The position numbers were made by a program, and so were the translations under genes. A stretch of DNA of 64,000 nucleotides from Calvatia gigantea. Its lineage: Eukaryota > Basidiomycota > Agaricomycetes > Agaricales > Lycoperdaceae. The DNA lies in the NCBI GenBank assembly GCA_025093985.1, contig JACAAK010000024.1:62001-126000 (forward strand), written 5' to 3'. Below the pieces are notes generated by a model. That model worked only from the letters and a program-made list of their open reading frames with translations, was not told the origin of the DNA and did no database searches. How positions within the stretch are numbered: position 1 is the first letter of the stretch; the number at the start of each line of letters is the position of its first letter. This document shows positions 35,681-48,740 of the stretch, piece after piece.

Positions 35681-35691
35681 TGGTTAAGCAT
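35681..35691 (+). other. primer-binding site of G-d
   Basis: TGGTTAAGCAT, two bases after the LTR. All eleven bases pair with ATGCTTAACCA in the LTR. The ancestral CG has changed to TG in one arm and CA in the other, keeping the pairing. Confidence 0.8.
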
Positions 35692-35757
35692 CCCTACCTC
35701 ACCTTGCAAGGAGTAGGCTGAAACAGGCCTGAACAAAGACAAACCAGGAGCTAGTAT

Positions 35758-36882
35758 ATGAGCTCGAACCCAGACAAATACAGAGAACCAAATCTTGAAG
35801 TCACTGACGATGAATCTGAAACATCAGACGAAGAAGAAACAGGGAACCCCGAAGTACCTGAAGAACCAACTGGAGAAACACATGATGAACCTGGAGTAAA
35901 CCCAGCAGAAGAAGAAGTATTATCAGAACTTCTAAATGAACTCGACCTAGCAGAGGAAGAGTTAGTCCATCAGGAGAAATCAGACAAATCAAGCTCAGAT
36001 GAAACAGAATCAGAGACCAACTCTGACATGACCAACAATGCAGTAGTACCCACAACAGTGCCCAGTGGGAAAGGCTTAGTGCCAGACCCAGGGTTTTTCA
36101 ACGGCACCCACACCAAGTTTGACAACTGGTGGAGAGCAATGACACTCTTCATGAAGTTTAACAAAATAGTCTTAGTAGATGACAAAGCCATAGCAGTCCT
36201 GGCCAGGCTGCGAGGAGGAACTGCAGGAGCATACACAGCTATGAGAGCACCAGCCATCCTGGAATCTGAAGATTCAGTAGACTGGAAGGTTTTCTCTGAG
36301 GAATTTAGAAGGACCTTCTCAGACGATGCCTCAAACAGTAAAGCAGAATGGCAGATCGAAAAATTCAAGCAAGGAAATCAAAACACTGCCAACTATCTAA
36401 TTGAATTTGAAGTTTTGAAAAGCAAAGCCAAGACCAATAGCAAGCATGCCATGTTCCTACTCAGGAAAAACGCCCAACAGGATATCATACACATAATTAC
36501 TGGTTATCCACCTTCAGCCAGACCAGACACATATGCAGAATGGAAAGAAGCCATACTCTCCATTGGACAAGGGTATGAAGCATCCAAGTATTGAGGAGAT
36601 AGGAAAACAAACACTGGCACCACCTATGGAGGGATGGGTGAACCCATGGAGATAGGAAGTAGACACCACATCTTCAATGACAAAGGAGAACCAAAATGTT
36701 ACAACTGTGGCATTTTCGGACACATTGCCAAAGATTGCAAAAAACCCAAGGGGTTAATATGCTACAATTGTAGCAAGAAGGGACATATAGCCAAAACTTG
36801 CACTGCACCCAAGAAGATCCAAGTTTAGGGGATAGAAGAAACTGAGAAAGAAGAAAAGGATTTTTCTGAGGACTCCGAGTAG
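35758..36882 (+). pseudogene. gypsy gag (G-d)
   Basis: It starts MSSNPDKYREP and keeps one frame to TAG 36880-36882. Two stops break it: TGA at 36592-36594, where the intact gag has arginine (YRGD), and TAG at 36826-36828. Both zinc knuckles are present: [14 protein letters not shown] and CYNCSKKGHIAKTC (36698-36800). Confidence 0.93.
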
Positions 36883-38350
36883 GTGCTACCTCAAGAGTCA
36901 AAAAACTTGTATCTAGGATATCAGACAAATTCTACATGATTCCTCAGAAAAGAAAGCGTGAATTGAACCTAAAAGGAAAAATACAAACCATGAAAAAGGA
37001 GATCACAGTCAACACCATTGTAGACTCGGGATGCACAACCAGCAGCATCAGCAAAAAACTAGTAGATGAAGAAGGACTCCCTACCCAAACACTGGAGCAA
37101 CAAATTTTGGTACTAAACGCAGATGGAACACTGAACCAGCTAGTCAAACACAACCCAGAAGTGGATTGGGAAAATGGACAAATCAAATTTACCTGGTGCC
37201 TGCCAGGATGTCAATTCCCCCATCAGAATATACCTATCACAGGAAAAATATGAAGCATGGCTACTACTGAAAATCTACGGGAAGAAGAAGACAAACCAGA
37301 CCTGACCAAACTGGAGGACCTACCAGACTACGTACAACCATTCACACACTTATTCAACAAAACAATGTTCGACAAGCTCCCAGAGCAAACCAAATGGGAC
37401 CATGAGATAACCCTAACTAAAGATGCCCCAAAAGAAATAAGTGCAGGAACATACAACATGACAGTCAAGAAACAGGACAAACTAAAAGCATTTATCAAAG
37501 AGAACCTAGAATCAGAATGAATACGGCCATCGAAATCCCCATATGCAGCTCCGACATTCTTCATTCCAAAGAAAGACAGATCCAAGAGGCTAATTCAGGA
37601 CTACAGGCAATTGAACAACATGGTAATCAAAGATAAAACACCACTACCAAGGATCAGTGAGGTAATTGACAAACTCGGGAAAGCAAAATACTTCAATAAA
37701 CTTGACATCATCTGGGGATACAACAACATCAGGATCAAAGAAGGGAATGAATGGAAGGCAGCCTTCCTTACCAACGAAGGACTTTTCAAACCAATGGTCA
37801 TGTATTTCGGCCTAAGCAACTCACCAGGGACCTTCTCCAGAATAATGACAAGCATCTTCAGAGATCTGCTACAGAATGGAGATATCGTAAACTATATGGA
37901 CAACTTTACCATCCCAGGCAACAGCAAAGAACAATTGAGGGAACAAATAGTATGGTTCCTAGAGCGAGCCACCCAGTATAACCCGTGTTTCAAACGAACT
38001 AAATACATCTTTGATGCAGAAGAAATTCCAATGCTAGGGGTCAAAGTGGGACACAGGCGAATAGAAATGGAAGAAGAAAAGGTGAAATCAGTATAGGAAT
38101 GGCCCGAGCCAAAAAATACCAAAGGAGTAAAAAGATTCCTGGGCTTTGCCAACTACTATTGATGCTTCATCAAGGATTTCAGCAAAATCGCAGGACCACT
38201 GAACAAACTCAAAGGAACAATAACATGGGAATGGGCTGAAGAACATCAGACCACCTTCAACCGACTCAAGAAATGTATCACTGAGGAACCTGTCCTGACA
38301 CTACTGCAAAGACAAGGTCAATTCAGAGTGGAGGTTGATGTGTCAGATTG
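36837..38350 (+). pseudogene. gypsy pol, truncated (G-d)
   Basis: It is in the -1 frame relative to gag. The protease motif VDSGCTTSS is near 37020-37050, followed by an in-frame loss of about 40 codons compared with G-c (after NADGTLNQ), so the protease is incomplete. RT has the active site as YMDN instead of YMDD (about 37894-37905), a G-to-A change of a catalytic Asp codon. Stops lie at 37251-37253, 37518-37520 and 38094-38096. It ends inside RNase H. Confidence 0.92.
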
Positions 38351-38366
38351 AGTGGTAGCTACCACT
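38351..38366. other. 16-bp perfect palindrome at gypsy breakpoint
   Basis: AGTGGTAGCTACCACT begins exactly where homology to gypsy pol stops. It may mark the edge of another element or a deletion joint. No second copy was seen. Confidence 0.6.
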
Positions 38367-38479
38367 TTTATGATAACTTATTGGACCTGTCCATTTCAAC
38401 CTGTTCAAAGTGTAGGACATAATTAATGAAGTGACTTCATTCTATATCTGTGAATACTTCATTCATTCATTTATGAAAA

Positions 38480-38890
38480 CTACTTCATTACTTTAGGCAT
38501 TTCTTTATTACAACTCTTCATAATGTTAGGACCCCTTCATTATACCCTTCATAACTATTGGACCTACTTCATATTATCCTTCATAATGTTAGAACCACTT
38601 CATATTATCCTTCATAACATTAAGGTAACTTCATTATACTCTTCATAATGTTAGAACCACTTCATTATACCCTTCATAACATTAGGGTAACTTCATTATA
38701 CTCTTCATAATGTTAGAACCACTTCATTATACCCTTCATAACTATTGGACCTACTTCATATTATCCTTCATAACATTAGGGTAACTTCATTATACTCTTG
38801 ATAATGTTAGAACCACTTCATAATACTCCTCATAACTCTTGGATCTACTTCATATTATCTTTCATAATGTTAAGATCACTTCATAACACA
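38480..38890. repeat. 31-bp imperfect tandem repeats
   Basis: About a dozen imperfect units built on CTTCATTATACTCTTCATAA followed by TGTTAGAACCA or CATTAGGGTAA, with a 31-bp period. It lies between the truncated gypsy G-d and the 3' end of the KDZ gene. There is no coding potential. Units alternate between two versions, suggesting a higher-order period of about 62 bp. Confidence 0.85.
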
Positions 38891-38954
38891 CTTAATATTA
38901 CTGTTATCTCACTCTCTGTTAAGGCCTGATAATTTAAAACATATTGATTATATT

Positions 38955-41900
38955 TACCTACTCATCCAGTTCATAGTTGTCAAAGGTATTCTCTATAAAG
39001 CTATCTTCACTGTCTTCATCACTTTCATCACTGCCATCTTTCCCATCATACTTCTCTGGTTCATCATCTGAGACCTGATATTGACCTGCCCATAACACAT
39101 TAGCCCCATTTTCCTTTAACAATGGAACCCATGTCTTCACACAGCTAGCTGCAAGTTTCTCCCACATGTAAGCTTGCTGTTCAGCATAAGCATGTAAAGC
39201 CTGAGAGAGGATAAGATCCTCTACTGAACGTCAACTTGACTGTCCCCTCCACCACCTAGCTTTCCACTCTAAATATGCCACTGTACGCTTCATCTCCTCC
39301 TGTATCAATTGATACTCCTCTTCCCACTGATCTTGGCATGCCTTCATTTTAGCCCACTCAGCTCACATTGATTCATCAAACTCCTCTTCACCAGCCTCAA
39401 CAGAGTTAGACCCTTTTCCAACTAACCAAATTCATGATGTTTTATATCGACTATGTGATTGACCAGTTGGGTCATCTGGCTGTCATCCAGGCCCTCGTAT
39501 ATCTTCTGGATGGAGTTTCTTGAAATGTGTCTTCCATTTTCCATTTGGCTGAAGCATGTGTAGAGCTTCATATGCAGTATGATATGTATTGGCAGCATGT
39601 TGAATATGAGTTTGAAGACGGTTGACAATAGTGTGATAACAAGTGTTTGGCTTATTTCCAGCTCCTGAGATATTGAACTTTTTGAACTGAACAAGGCCAG
39701 TTATCAGTCGGCGAGTATGTCAGATATCTTCAAGTGCTTCATCAGCCTGACCAATATGAAGACGGCATTCCTTTTCAATAAGAGGTGATAATGTGGATAA
39801 ATCTTGGAGTGAGGATGAAAGTGATGAGGGAAGGTAAAGTGGAATCATCTCTGCAAGTTCACAAGTCCCTGAACCATCATCTGAATCAAAGACAATAGCA
39901 CCAGTTTTGAGGAGTAATGGGGCAACCATAGGCATGTATACCAGCTGAACTTCTCTCCATTGTATAATTCACTGAGAAAGTGTGTTTCACTTCTCTTGAA
40001 GATCAGCTTGTTGTTTGCTTGATTTGTTTCCAGTAATTAATGATGCCTGATCGGAGATTTTGCACCTACAGAAAATAAAAGTTATTATTTGAAAATTAAG
40101 TCAATATTTTAATAAACACATACTGTTGATCTTCAAGCTCTAACCCCTTTGTAAGAAATATGGTTGTATTTATGGTATGAGGAGGAATTATGCCCTTGGC
40201 AACCTCAGCAGCATCTTCTTTGGTAAGCTCAAGTCAAACATCCTGTAAAGTTGTTCCTTTATAAAATAAGCTATTGTTGATATATCAGCTATGAAAACTC
40301 ATGATTCTCAGGCTCTTCATAAGGATTAGGTTTTGTCCAGTCAATCTCCCATTCCTTGACCATCTTTGACCACTTTGCAATTGTTGTAGGGGTAAATGAT
40401 GATGAAAATGATTGAAAGGCTTCTTGATGCTTTATTTTCATAGCTATAGCATTCTTGAAGCATTTTGAAAACAGCTTGCCTTCAATATTATCAGAGTTAG
40501 TCATAACAAATATAAATTAGAATGAATGAACTTACAGAAACCAACAACTTTACAAAAATTCCAACCATTCCAGTGATCATTGAGTGTTTCTTGTCTTGAA
40601 GCTGGTCCCATCTCCCATATACTTGGTGCCAGTGAATTTGTATGTGACCAGGTGATCTCTACATCCTCACCACAAGTGCGTCCTACACCTGGAAGGTAAT
40701 TGAGAGAATAGTTATTCCAGCAGTATGGTCCATGACCATTGACATGCCAGTTTGGAATCCCAATCTCCATAGTTGTGTCAGAAGGAAGTTGCATAGCCTC
40801 TGGATACTCAGAAATATGCTTGTGGAAATTCTTTAACCACTGACACCCAATATCATATGATATCACCACACAAAGCAGAGTTATACCAGAAAGGGCAGAA
40901 AGGACCATATAGTCCATACTATAGAACCTAAACACCTAATGAGAAATAAAAAAGGAAACAAAAATACCTGAACTTACTTTTCACCCTTTGGTAGATCTAC
41001 TGCACCATTTGGTCACACTAAGGAGTGGCGAGAACAAATCCCAAGTGCTGTACCATTCACAGAATAACCTGGTACAGCAGTGTTGGCCCGAGCAATTGCA
41101 GTATTGTCAGAAGAGCAAGAATTCATCTACAACAGGGTTTAAGACATAACTCATGATATTAAAGGATAGAACATATCTCTTGTTGGTTAGAGTGATGAGA
41201 GAGATGAGATTCATACTGTGAGTGCTCAACATAGCAGCCAAGGCCTGGATCTAGCTCAATGTCCTTGATACTTCGGTCTTTGTTCTTCAGTTTGAAGTTT
41301 GCATCAATGGCAAGGAACAGGGTAAAGAGAAACCTGAATCTTATTAGAAACATATACACAATTTAGCTCTAGAAAAACTTACTGAAGTTCATGAGGAAAC
41401 TGTTCCCAATTCTCAGGAAGATTCTTGCCAGGGTGGGGGCAGGCTGGGCACTCAAGGACTAGTTCACCCTCAGTTGTGGTACTCACACCACCCGGATCAT
41501 GTCCACAACCAGCATGCTTCAAGCTCTGGATATGATGCCATATTCGGAAAACATGGTGGAATTCAGGGTACCGATACTAGGAAAACACAAGGTAAACACA
41601 CTATTCATCACAGCAACATAAAGAAAATATAAATAACATACCATAGTTTCCGTGAGCTGTAGATTGTCACTGAGATTCAAAAGGGAATGATAATAGTCAT
41701 AGAGGGTAACCTTTCCTTGGAGTGTAAGCTGGTGGAATGCATTAAGAACATCAAATGTAAATGCAGTCTGCGGCCACTCGCATAATGCTAGAAACTACCC
41801 AGCTCGGAGAACCTGCACACGATGGGAGGGCACAAGTGGATCAATGCAGTCACAGAAGTCAACGTTGATGTGGAACACCCCATTTGTGTGAAAAACAACA

Positions 41901-42833
41901 AAGTCAGGGGGGCCAGCTTTCGAACAAGGGCAGGGGAGGCCACTGTGGCCCAGTTGATACTGCTGACCAAGCCCTTTGAGAGAGGCCTGGCCGAAGAAGT
42001 TGCCATTCCACTCTTTGTCATACAATCAGAATACTTGGTAGACCTACATACATCAAGAACGTACTTGGATATGGTGAAGCGGGTGAACAACATGAGCTCT
42101 CAAGAGACACTCTTGACATTGAAGAGCACATCGCCTGAAGCAGTCAATACAGCAATATTGTCCATCCCCTGATGCACACACAGAGCACATCGTTAATCCA
42201 TTAGCATTCCCAAGACCCTCCAACTGAATGATTTCATCAAGAGTGGAATCCCAGAAGCTCAACCACTCTTGGAGCTTCGACTACAGCAAAAGTTGAGTCA
42301 GTCCAGCACTATGTGGGGTAGATACAGCAGACTTGCCATTGTGGTGTTCTTCTTCACCCTCTTCTTATGTGCCTTGTCATCTTGACCAGCCTGCACATCG
42401 AAAGGATCCTGGGGGCACACTATCGATGTGTCAAACATGTCTGGGTCAAGGGAATTGGGGAGACTTACATTGATCATCATCTGGACCAAGAGTCATGGGG
42501 AGAACATCCTGCGGATTTCCTAGAAGAGTGTCAACGACGCTAAGATTAACGTGGTGAGGTTATACCTTGGAGGTGTAAAGTGTTAGGTACGGCTGGAGTA
42601 GTGCCCTCCCCACCCGGGTTTGGTGTTGAGGGGTCCCGAGCAGTATTCTTCAATTTATGAACAGAAACATGACTCGAACTCATCCTGATGTGAAGAGTCA
42701 TGGCGTGAACAGTGTTACTGGTCTGGCCCGGGTTATTGGCAAGGCGCTTGTGGGACTGCCTCTCCTTCTTTGCTGGGTGAGGGTCCATGCTAGAGGCGTT
42801 GGGTGAGAGCAAGTGCTTAGGAGTTTGGGACAT
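38955..42833 (-). pseudogene. KDZ-family transposase with CxC2 cluster
   Basis: A spliced gene with at least ten short introns. Exon 1 starts MSQTPKHLLSP at 42833. The CxC2 zinc cluster (MCSVCASGDGQYCCIDC, then CQECLLRAHVVHPLH) is at about 42075-42180. It continues with WNGNFFGQASLKGLGQQYQ, the CPACPHPG motif (about 41427-41450), AIDANFKLKNKDR (first Asp, about 41270-41305), VVISYDIGCQWLKNFHKH (second Asp, about 40820-40875), GVGRTCGEDVEITW (Glu, about 40650-40690), and a long coiled C-terminus ending NYELDE. These define Kyakuja/Dileera/Zisupton transposases, common in agaricomycetes. At least eight TGA codons stand at arginine positions and one TAG at a Trp, so it is inactive although otherwise nearly complete. 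Confidence 0.9.
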
Positions 42834-43850
42834 TGGAGCAGACTAGAATGAGGTGCCAAGGAGCTGATCTGTGGTATAAGCGAAGGAGAGCTGAGGCAAG
42901 GGGGGCACAACGTAGTGAACAAAGGATGATGACAGTAGGTAAGAGGTCTGTGTCTGTGACATGGCTGCAAGGGCATGAACCTGACAGTCAGAAAGCCGTG
43001 AGACCTTCACTCCACAAACAGGTGTTTGGCGTGGGGTTCAATGAGGTACTTCATTCCAGAAAGGCAGGAAGTGAGAATCAAGATACTCACCAGAGTGGAG
43101 ACATTTACGGTCTAGCCATTCCTATTCCCCTTCCCTTGGTTTGAGTTTTGAATAACAACTGCATTCAACTGTGCATCGTGGCCATAAATTATTTGAAGCA
43201 TTCGGTGTGATAAACAATGGTGAGAGTCAATGAATCATCATTGCATCATGTGGGCATGCGGGATGTTGATTTTACACGTGCCATCATGCTAGAACCAGCC
43301 CAATACCTGGTCATTCCCACAATATCATAACTGGAGGGTGGGCATGATTCTCAGCAGGATCATTCACTGAGATAGTGTGTAGATTTCCTGCAGGTGAAAT
43401 TCAGCAAGTTCGAGCCATAGCAAAGGGTCAAGGGCTCTAATCTTATCTTTGTCACATGAAGTAAAGCATTGAGACAGATGGTTTTAAGCATTTGCCAGCA
43501 AGATTACAGTCCCATTTAAGTGGGAATAGTAAGGACTCCTCATGGTTATTATTGATTAGGGTACCCCAACTCATGATACGGATAGGGGGACATGAGCCAT
43601 TATCATTGTCAACAAGTCTGAGTTCATGCTTCAGGCTAAGGTTGTGACACAAAGCCCATCCACACATAAACTTGGAGGTAAGACCTTAACTAGTATTCAA
43701 GCATCAACTGGACTGACGCCACCATGCATCTGGCTGGTATAGTTCCCAAAAGCCTTAGATTGGAGAACGCATTGTGGCATAGCAACATTTGGGCACACGG
43801 GTGTTATGAGTCATACCACCTTCACTGATGGACCACCAACAATTACTCTA
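42834..43850. other. no gene supported; upstream flank of KDZ gene
   Basis: A 71-codon open stretch on the minus strand (43452-43667) has no known motif. I looked for a counterpart of the 31-bp repeats or of the 38351 palindrome here and saw none. The left LTR of gypsy G-e starts at 43851. Confidence 0.4.
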
Positions 43851-44158
43851 TGTTATGACCTTAGTCTGATAAGACCTCAGATTGCAGCTTAGGCTAAGTC
43901 TTGAGGGTGAGTAAGGGAAAAGAACTAGATGGTTAAGCATACCAAATACAGGAGTATGTATGTATGCTTAAATACAGAAGGGAGCATCCAGTTGAATGGA
44001 TGGAGATAACTACATGAAACGTCTGATGACTATGGCATAGTAGTTATGAGTCAGAGCTCGGGGATTGCGCAGGCAGGAATAACTGAAACAGGTACATGAC
44101 AAAGAGGGAATGCAGATAAGTATGGAGCTGATATGAAAATAGACTAATGTTCACAACA
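43851..44158 (-). repeat. 3' LTR of gypsy G-e
   Basis: 308 bp. It differs from 49889-50196 at about 15 sites by eye count, all transitions and nearly all TG versus CA or CG. Confidence 0.95.
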
Positions 44159-44183
44159 ATACTCCCCAGTCAGGCTTCATGCC

Positions 44184-45167
44184 TCAGGAAGCTTCGTCAA
44201 AGTCTCCATTTACCATGGCAGTGGCGAGTGCCTTCTTGGTGGATGTGATGAGGAATTCTCCACTGTTGGATTTTGCAAAGAAGACTGGCAAGTGGCTGCG
44301 ACCGTCTTGACAGATAGGGACTGGGACACCATTGAAGGGGAACTTGGTAGTGGTGGAGCTCTCCCAGTAGTTCTTGACTATCGATTTCCAGTAACATTGG
44401 TCTTTCTCTTGTCCTGGTAGTACAGTGTGGAACCTTGCAGGAGGGAGAAAAACCGATGCGAGTTGCAGTGGGGTAATAGTTTTTATGAAGCGTTGGAGGG
44501 TGTTGACTTCCTCCTTCATGGAGACCGTGACTTCTTCGTCCATGGGGGTATCGGTACGAGATGGTGGGGAGGGATTAACTGTGTCATGTAGTTCAGAGAG
44601 GGTGATGTGAATTCTGTCCACTAGGGTGTTGATGTCAGGATCTTCATTTGTTTTGTCCCGTCTGAGAAGTTTCATGGCTACATCTGCAAGTTCGAGGAAG
44701 ATGTTGGCGATGTCGAGGTGATTGAAGACCTCGAGGCCCAAGTCAACTCGGCTTTGGAGTCCTTGGACTCGATCTCGTTCATTGGGGGTAAGGGTGGACT
44801 GGTCTAGGGCTCGGAAGATGGCGGGAATGTGCTGGTTGGTGGAGGAAGATGCGTTGGTGAACCCTGCATACATGTCGGCAAAGGTGATGCATGCTGTAGC
44901 AAGGGTGATGTGTCGGTTTATGACTAGTCATCGGTTTTGAGCGGAGATGTTCTCAATTTCACTGTTGGTTGCTTTGTCAACGTCCTTGAGTAGGGCTTCG
45001 AGAAGGCCTTGTGCTGGGGATGGTGTCTTTGCAAGGTTATAGCAGGTTCCTTGGGGAGCAGGTGCTCAGCTGTTACCTGGTTCGGGAAATGGGAGGGAGG
45101 AGATTCTGGTGGGAGTGGGGTGGACGAGGGAGTCAATGGCAATGCAGTTGGATTGGGAGGCAGGCAT
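44184..45167 (-). pseudogene. gypsy ORF3, unknown function (G-e)
   Basis: ATG at 45167, in frame with pol, six bases after the pol TAA (45174-45176). About 327 residues end NGDFDEAS. Stops lie near 45068 (TGA) and 44927 (TAG). It aligns along its whole length with the G-c copy. Hydrophobic-core and Trp/Pro positions are kept, while charged loops vary. The C-terminal motif LPPARFHTVLPGQEKD is identical in both. Confidence 0.85.
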
Positions 45168-45173
45168 GTTTGT

Positions 45174-48100
45174 TTAATTGCTTTGTCTGGGTTGCTTGTA
45201 TGATGCTTTTTTGTGTTTTCTGCCCCCTCTTTTATGGGTATCCTCTGGATGCCTTTTTTGGTAATCCCTTATGGCATCTTTTGCATTTTCCAGGCTGGAC
45301 TCCGCTGTCCACATATCTTCCTCATTGCTATACCCCTTCCAGTGGACCAGGAATTGATATCCCCTTCCTCGTTTTCATCGTCCGCAGATCTCTTCTACTT
45401 CATATTCTTCTTCATTGTTGATGATCACTGGATCAGGCAGTGAAGGCAGTTTTTGACTTGGGAACTCTGCCTCATGCACTGGTGACAGGAGCTGTTTGTT
45501 GAATACATCATGGATGGCCCATCCATCTGGTAGTATCAGCCGATACACTACTTCTCCTATCTTTTCCTTAATAAGGAAAGGTCCATACCATTTTTGGCCT
45601 AGCTTCTTTGATGATTGATTGGTATGGATATTGGTGTTCTCTAACCATACTTTATCTCCTGTTTGATACATGCTAGCATGGGTTCTGCTGTGGTTGTGTT
45701 GTTGTTTCATCTTTTCTTGGTATGTCCATAGTGTTGATGAGGCATTGTCTCAGGCATGCTGTAGTTGTTCTAGGAATGCTGTGACAGCAGGATTGTTCGT
45801 TGTCAGCTCGTTTTTGCCTTTCCATGGATTCCTTCTGTAGTTTAGGAAGAATGGTGTCTCCTGTGTTCCTCCATGCTGCTTGTCATTGTACTGGAACTCT
45901 GCGATGGGGAGCCACTCCACCCAGTCATCTTGGTCATAGTTGCAGTACAGGCAGATGTAGGTTTCTACTTCTCTGTTGATGTGTTCGGTTTGTCCATCCG
46001 TTTGGGGATGATACACTGTTGATAGGTTTCGTTTGATGCTGAGCCCCTTGAACAACTCCTTGATGAATTCTGATGTGAATTGAGGTCCTCGGTCACTAAG
46101 TACTTTCCTCGGCAATCCATGTAGTTTCCATATTTCGTCTCGGTATATCCTTGCGATGTCCTTAGATGATGCATCCGTGGTTGTCGCTGAGAGTCGTATT
46201 ATTTTTGTGAAGCAGTCCATGATGACTAATACTGCATCTTTTCCTTTTGATTCTGGTAGTGGCCTGATTATGTCAATGCTGATTTCTTCCCAAGGTCCAC
46301 TTGGTATTGGGAGGGGATGTAGTGGCGATTTGAGCAGCATTGTTCTTGGCTTGTTTCTTTGGCAGGCTTGGCATCCTCAGATATATCTTTTTACATCCTT
46401 TCGTATTGATGGCCACCAATAGTCTCAGCTGATTAGTTCTGTCATCCTGTGCTGTCCTGGGTGTCCTGCATCTGGCATGTCATGGTACTGTACTAGGATC
46501 TCTTCCCGTAGCTTCTGGTCAGGTGGGACATATGCGCTGTTTTGTTTGTAGATAACTCCATTATCTTCGGTGAGCTGTGATCCTTGTCTCTTTAGTTCAG
46601 CTAAGACTGTTGTTTCTCATTGGGTTTGACTTTGAATTTGTCTGAGGAAGTTTGGTTTGATGAATAATTCTGCTCGTAAAAGTACTGTGCTGTCTGCACC
46701 TTCTGCCTGTAGCCAGCTTTCTCGGATCATAGTGACCAGCTTGCTTTCTTGTCCTTCTGGCATTTGGTGGATTTGGGATAGCAAGTCGGCTTTTGTGTTT
46801 GTCTTCCCTGGCACATGTCGTAGTGTGAAGTCATAGTCTTGCAGCCACAGATACCACTGTGCTTGTCGTCCATTTAATTTTTGTGGCTCCTGGTAGTACT
46901 TGAGGTTTTCGTGGTCGGTCCAGATTTCAAATCGTTCTTTGGTATCTAAAAGGTAGTGTCTCCATTCCTTCAAGGTGTGGACAATGGCTAGCAATTCTTT
47001 GTCATATATTTCATAATTCCGTTCTGCTGGTGACAGGGTTCGTGATGTGAAGGCAACGGGGTGCCATTTGTCTTCTTGTAGCTGTAAGAGTACTCCCCCT
47101 AGTGCATAGTCCAATGCATCAACTTCTACTCTGAACTGGCCATGTCTTTGTGGCAATGTCAGGACAGGTTCTTCAGTAATGTGCTTCTTGAGTTGGTCGA
47201 AAGAGTCCTGGTGTTCCTGTGTCCATTCCCATGTGGCTGCTCCTTTGAGTTTGTTTAAGGGTCCCGCAATCATACTAAAGTTCTTGATGAAATGACGATA
47301 GTAGTTTGTGAAACCCAGGAACCTTTCTACCCCTTTGGTGTTCTTGGGTTCAGGCCATTCCCATACTGATTTTACTTTATCCTTTTCCATTTTGATTCGT
47401 TCATGTCCCACCCGAACTCCTAGCATTGGGATTTCTTCTGTATCGAAGATGCACTTGGTTCGCTTGAAGCATAGATTGTACTGGGCCGCTCATTCCAAAA
47501 ATCATACTGTTCGTTCTTTTAGCTGCTCCTTAGTGTCCCCTGGGATGGCAAAGTCATCCATGTAGTTTACGATGTCTCTGTTTTGTAAAAGATTGTGGAA
47601 GATGCTTGTCATCATTCTGGAGAATGTTCCTGGTGAGTTGCTTAGGCCAAAATACATGACCATCAGCTCGAAGAGTCCTTCATTGGTGAGGAAGGCAGCT
47701 TTCCACTTGTCTCCCTCTTTGATCCTGACATTGTTATATCCCCAGATGATATCCAACTTGTTGAAGTATTTTGTTTTCCCAAGCTTGTCAATTACTTCTC
47801 CAATTCTTGGTAATGGTGTTTTGTCCTTGACTACTACGTTGTTTAGTCGTCTGTAGTCTTGGATCAATCTTTTAGATCCATCTTTCTTTGGGATGAAGAA
47901 TGTCAGTGCTATGTATGATGATTTCGATGGTCGTATTTGTCCTGATTCTAGGTTTTCCTTGATAAATGACTTGAGCTCATCCTGTTCTTTAACTGTCATA
48001 TTGTATGTTCCTGTGCTTATTTCTTTCGGGGCATTTTCCATCAGGATTATCTCGTGGTCCCATTCGGTTCGTTCTGGGAGCTTGTCAAATGTCGTTTTGT

Positions 48101-48740
48101 TGAATAAGTGCGTGAATGGTTGCACATAGTCTGGCAGGTCTTCCAGTTTGGTTGGGTCTGGTTCGTCTTCTTCTTCCCATAAGTCTTCTTTAGTGACTGT
48201 ACTTTGCATTCTTTCGGTGATAGGGATATTCTGATGGGGGAATTCGCAGCCTGGTGGGCATCGAGTGAATTTGACTTTTCTGTTGTTCCAATCTATTTCC
48301 AGGTTATGCTTGACTAGCCAATCGTGTCCTAGGAAGACTTCTGCTCTGTCTTGTAGTTGCACACTGAGGCTTCGATTTGTTCTTTATGTCCCTGGATGTC
48401 GATGTTGATTGTGGCAGTCTCTGTTACTCTTCCACCTTGGTTAGGCGTTCCATCCGCATTTAATACCAAAACTTGTCATTTCAATTTCCGGGTAGGGAGT
48501 CCTTCTTCATCTACCAGCTTTTTGCTGATACTGCTGGTTGTGCATCCTGAGTCTACGATGGTGTCGATCATTATCTCCTTCCTTGCTGTTTGTATTTTTC
48601 CTTTTAGATTTAGTTCACACTTTCTTCTCTGAGGAATCGTGTAGAATTTGTCTGATATCCTAGATACAAGTTTTCTGACTCTCAAGGTAGTGCCTACTTG
48701 GAGTCTTTGGAAAAATCCTTCCCTTCTTCATTAGTGACCT
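45174..48740 (-). pseudogene. gypsy pol with chromodomain (G-e)
   Basis: The same order as G-c: protease VDSGCTTSS (about 48530-48560), RT with YMDD at 47553-47564, RNase H YDKELLAI (about 46990-47020), integrase finger and core (SDRGPQF near 46100), chromodomain (YQFLVHWKGYSNEED, about 45310-45365). It has no indel before ORF3, so it shows the ancestral pol end: a Lys/Gln/Arg-rich tail and TAA. TGA codons at former CGA sites interrupt it, including one in the chromodomain at the same codon as in G-c. A base is missing near 48361, where the protease frame shifts. Confidence 0.93.

Larger units (their letters stand above)
35373..38350 (+). mobile_element. gypsy G-d, 3' truncated
   Basis: 5' LTR, primer site, gag and pol up to RNase H. 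Homology ends at about 38350 (after VEVDVSD) at a 16-bp palindrome. The integrase, chromodomain, ORF3 and 3' LTR are missing. It inserted into gag of copia C2. Confidence 0.92.

Noticed and set aside
38480..38890. Repeats with regular spacing as a CRISPR-like array
   Set aside because: The units are directly adjacent imperfect tandem repeats without unique spacers, and the sequence is clearly eukaryotic.
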